DNA from: Oxalobacteraceae bacterium
GTDB lineage: Bacteria; Pseudomonadota; Gammaproteobacteria; Burkholderiales; Burkholderiaceae_D
DNA length: 64,000 nucleotides
Direction of reading: 5' to 3'
Assembly: GCA_021768485.1 (NCBI GenBank)
Contig: JAIZVZ010000005.1
Span: 28,187 to 92,186 of the forward strand
Shown here: piece after piece, positions 63,054 to 64,000 of the stretch
Numbering within the stretch: position 1 is the stretch's first letter
How the letters are laid out: the number at the start of each line of letters is the position of its first letter
Position numbers and translations under genes: made by a program
Notes under the pieces: model-generated
What the model was told of the DNA's origin: nothing
Database searches by the model: none
Seen by the model: only the letters and a program-made list of their open reading frames with translations

Positions 63054-64000
63054 ATGAAATCGACTGCACGCACTTTGGGCGCCTATGCCTGCATCTTGCT
63101 GTCATGGCTGGTGGCAGGCTGCGCGCAAACGCCAACCAGTGCCACGACATACAACGCCGCCCAGGCCACGGGCGACAATTATGTGCCGCTGATCCTGGTG
63201 TCGATCGACGGTTTCCGTCCCGACTATCTCGGGCGCGGCGTCACGCCCAATTTGAATGCCCTGGCGGCGCACGGGGTGCGGGCGGCGGCCATGCATCCGT
63301 CTTTTCCTTCGGTGACCTTTCCGAATCATTACACGCTGGTGACCGGCCTGCGCCCCGATCATCACGGCATCGTCGGCAACAAGATGGAAGACCCGGCTTT
63401 GCCGGGGCTGCACTTCAGTGTGGGCAGCGCGGAAGCGGTGACCGATCATCGCTGGTGGGACCAGGCTGAGCCAGTCTGGGTCACGGCGGAGAAAAACCGG
63501 GTCAGGAGCGCCATCATGTTCTGGCCCGGATCGGAAGCGGCGATCCATGGCGTCTTGCCGGGCGAGTACCGGCGCTTTGATGATAATGTCACGCCGGATG
63601 CGCGCGTCGACACCGTGCTCGGCTGGCTCGACAAGCCGGCCGCAAGCCGTCCCGGCATGCTTGCCATTTACTTTAGCGATGTCGATCACGCCGGCCATCA
63701 TTTCGGCCCCGACAGCGCCGAGATCGCCACCAGCGCGGCGCGCGTCGATGCCGCGATTGGCCGTCTGAGCGATGGCTTGCGCGCCCGTCATATCAAGGCC
63801 AATCTTGTCATCGTCTCCGATCACGGGATGGCGGCGATCAGCGCCGCGCGCAGCATTTCCTTGAATCAGATTGCGCCGCCGGCCAGCTACCGCGCCGTCA
63901 CGTCCGGGACGTATGCCGGCATCGATGCCCAGGCCGGTCAGGAGGCAGCGCTGGCGGCGGCGCTGCTGAAACCGCATGAGCACATGCAATGCTGGAAAAA
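63054..64000 (+). CDS. Ectonucleotide pyrophosphatase/phosphodiesterase-family lipoprotein (partial)
   Basis: The first 315 residues of a gene that runs off the window. A lipoprotein signal ends in LVAGC (Cys23). The alkaline-phosphatase-superfamily phosphodiesterase core follows: VPLILVSIDGFRPDYL with the first metal Asp, nucleophile Thr in FPSVTFPNHYTLVTGLRPDHHGI, AIYFSDVDHAGHHFGPDS and IVSDHGM. Such NPP enzymes split nucleotide or phosphodiester bonds in the periplasm or at the outer membrane. The C-terminal metal ligands lie beyond the edge. ATG at 63054 starts the signal; the ribosome site is weak. Confidence 0.9.
   Translation, partial: MKSTARTLGAYACILLSWLVAGCAQTPTSATTYNAAQATGDNYVPLILVSIDGFRPDYLGRGVTPNLNALAAHGVRAAAMHPSFPSVTFPNHYTLVTGLRPDHHGIVGNKMEDPALPGLHFSVGSAEAVTDHRWWDQAEPVWVTAEKNRVRSAIMFWPGSEAAIHGVLPGEYRRFDDNVTPDARVDTVLGWLDKPAASRPGMLAIYFSDVDHAGHHFGPDSAEIATSAARVDAAIGRLSDGLRARHIKANLVIVSDHGMAAISAARSISLNQIAPPASYRAVTSGTYAGIDAQAGQEAALAAALLKPHEHMQCWK

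Noticed and set aside
1..64000. tRNA, rRNA, insertion sequences, integrases, phage or toxin-antitoxin genes
   Set aside because: None was recognised on either strand; this is by eye, so tRNAscan or ISfinder runs would be needed to exclude small elements.

Overview
The window is 64 kb of GC-rich (roughly 62-65% by eye), densely coded bacterial chromosome. Gene content points to a betaproteobacterium of the order Burkholderiales, probably Oxalobacteraceae-like (Massilia/Janthinobacterium/Duganella type). The clues are a class I PHA synthase, a PHB-depolymerase-type esterase, a DUF3016 protein, an LpxO-type hydroxylase, the ArgP/ArgO pair and PurT. This placement is an inference from gene content only. 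I saw no rRNA, tRNA, CRISPR array, IS element, phage gene or integrase. The region reads as ordinary core/accessory chromosome, not a mobile island.

Layout. 1-4.6 kb: end of an unknown gene, a DUF3016 protein, an S9 peptidase, a PHB-depolymerase-family esterase and a 60-residue hydrophilic protein. 4.8-9.9 kb: a three-gene efflux operon (HlyD-type adaptor, double-ATPase/permease fusion, second permease). 9.9-15.5 kb: PHA synthase, divergent from fabI, a MaoC-phosphotransacylase fusion and acetate kinase. A perfect FNR/ANR box lies in the divergent promoter. 15.5-18.1 kb: transglutaminase-like protein, mechanosensitive-channel-like protein and Dps, with an 11-bp tandem repeat array. 18.4-23.6 kb: a large hybrid histidine kinase overlapping an HD-GYP response regulator. 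23.6-29.6 kb: purT, a TehA-like transporter, a PAS protein, a rubredoxin-reductase-like flavoprotein, a hemerythrin-like protein behind a near-consensus NsrR box, and a CDF metal exporter. 29.8-32.5 kb: MarR regulator, isochorismatase-fold protein, small membrane protein and MFS exporter. 32.8-38.2 kb: Tat-exported FAH-family protein, argP/argO with a palindromic operator, M20 amidohydrolase and an LpxO-like hydroxylase. 38.5-42.0 kb: class C beta-lactamase, GNAT acetyltransferase, a MarR regulator divergent from a phenolic acid decarboxylase, and a DUF3237 protein. 42.1-45.2 kb: pflB-pflA. 45.6-49.4 kb: pqiA(two genes)-pqiB-pqiC. 49.6-53.4 kb: M16 peptidase and an orphan NarL-type regulator. 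53.4-58.7 kb: a minus-strand run of DUF1275, DoxX, amidohydrolase, XapX, isochorismatase and chloroperoxidase-like hydrolase. 59.0-64.0 kb: propeller-type sensor kinase, DUF2058 protein and a truncated phosphodiesterase lipoprotein.

Themes. Two regions fit together as a fermentation/redox module: pyruvate formate-lyase with its activase, and the fabI/MaoC-Pta/ackA/phaC cluster, where the FNR-type box sits at the class II distance from a plausible phaC -10. The NsrR-like box before the hemerythrin gene adds a nitrosative-stress element. The best leads are the FNR-associated MaoC-Pta/PHA synthase module, the NsrR/hemerythrin unit with its incomplete iron ligands, the phased-A-tract repeat array, and several unexplained perfect inverted repeats. 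I did not find a clear new defence or mobile system.
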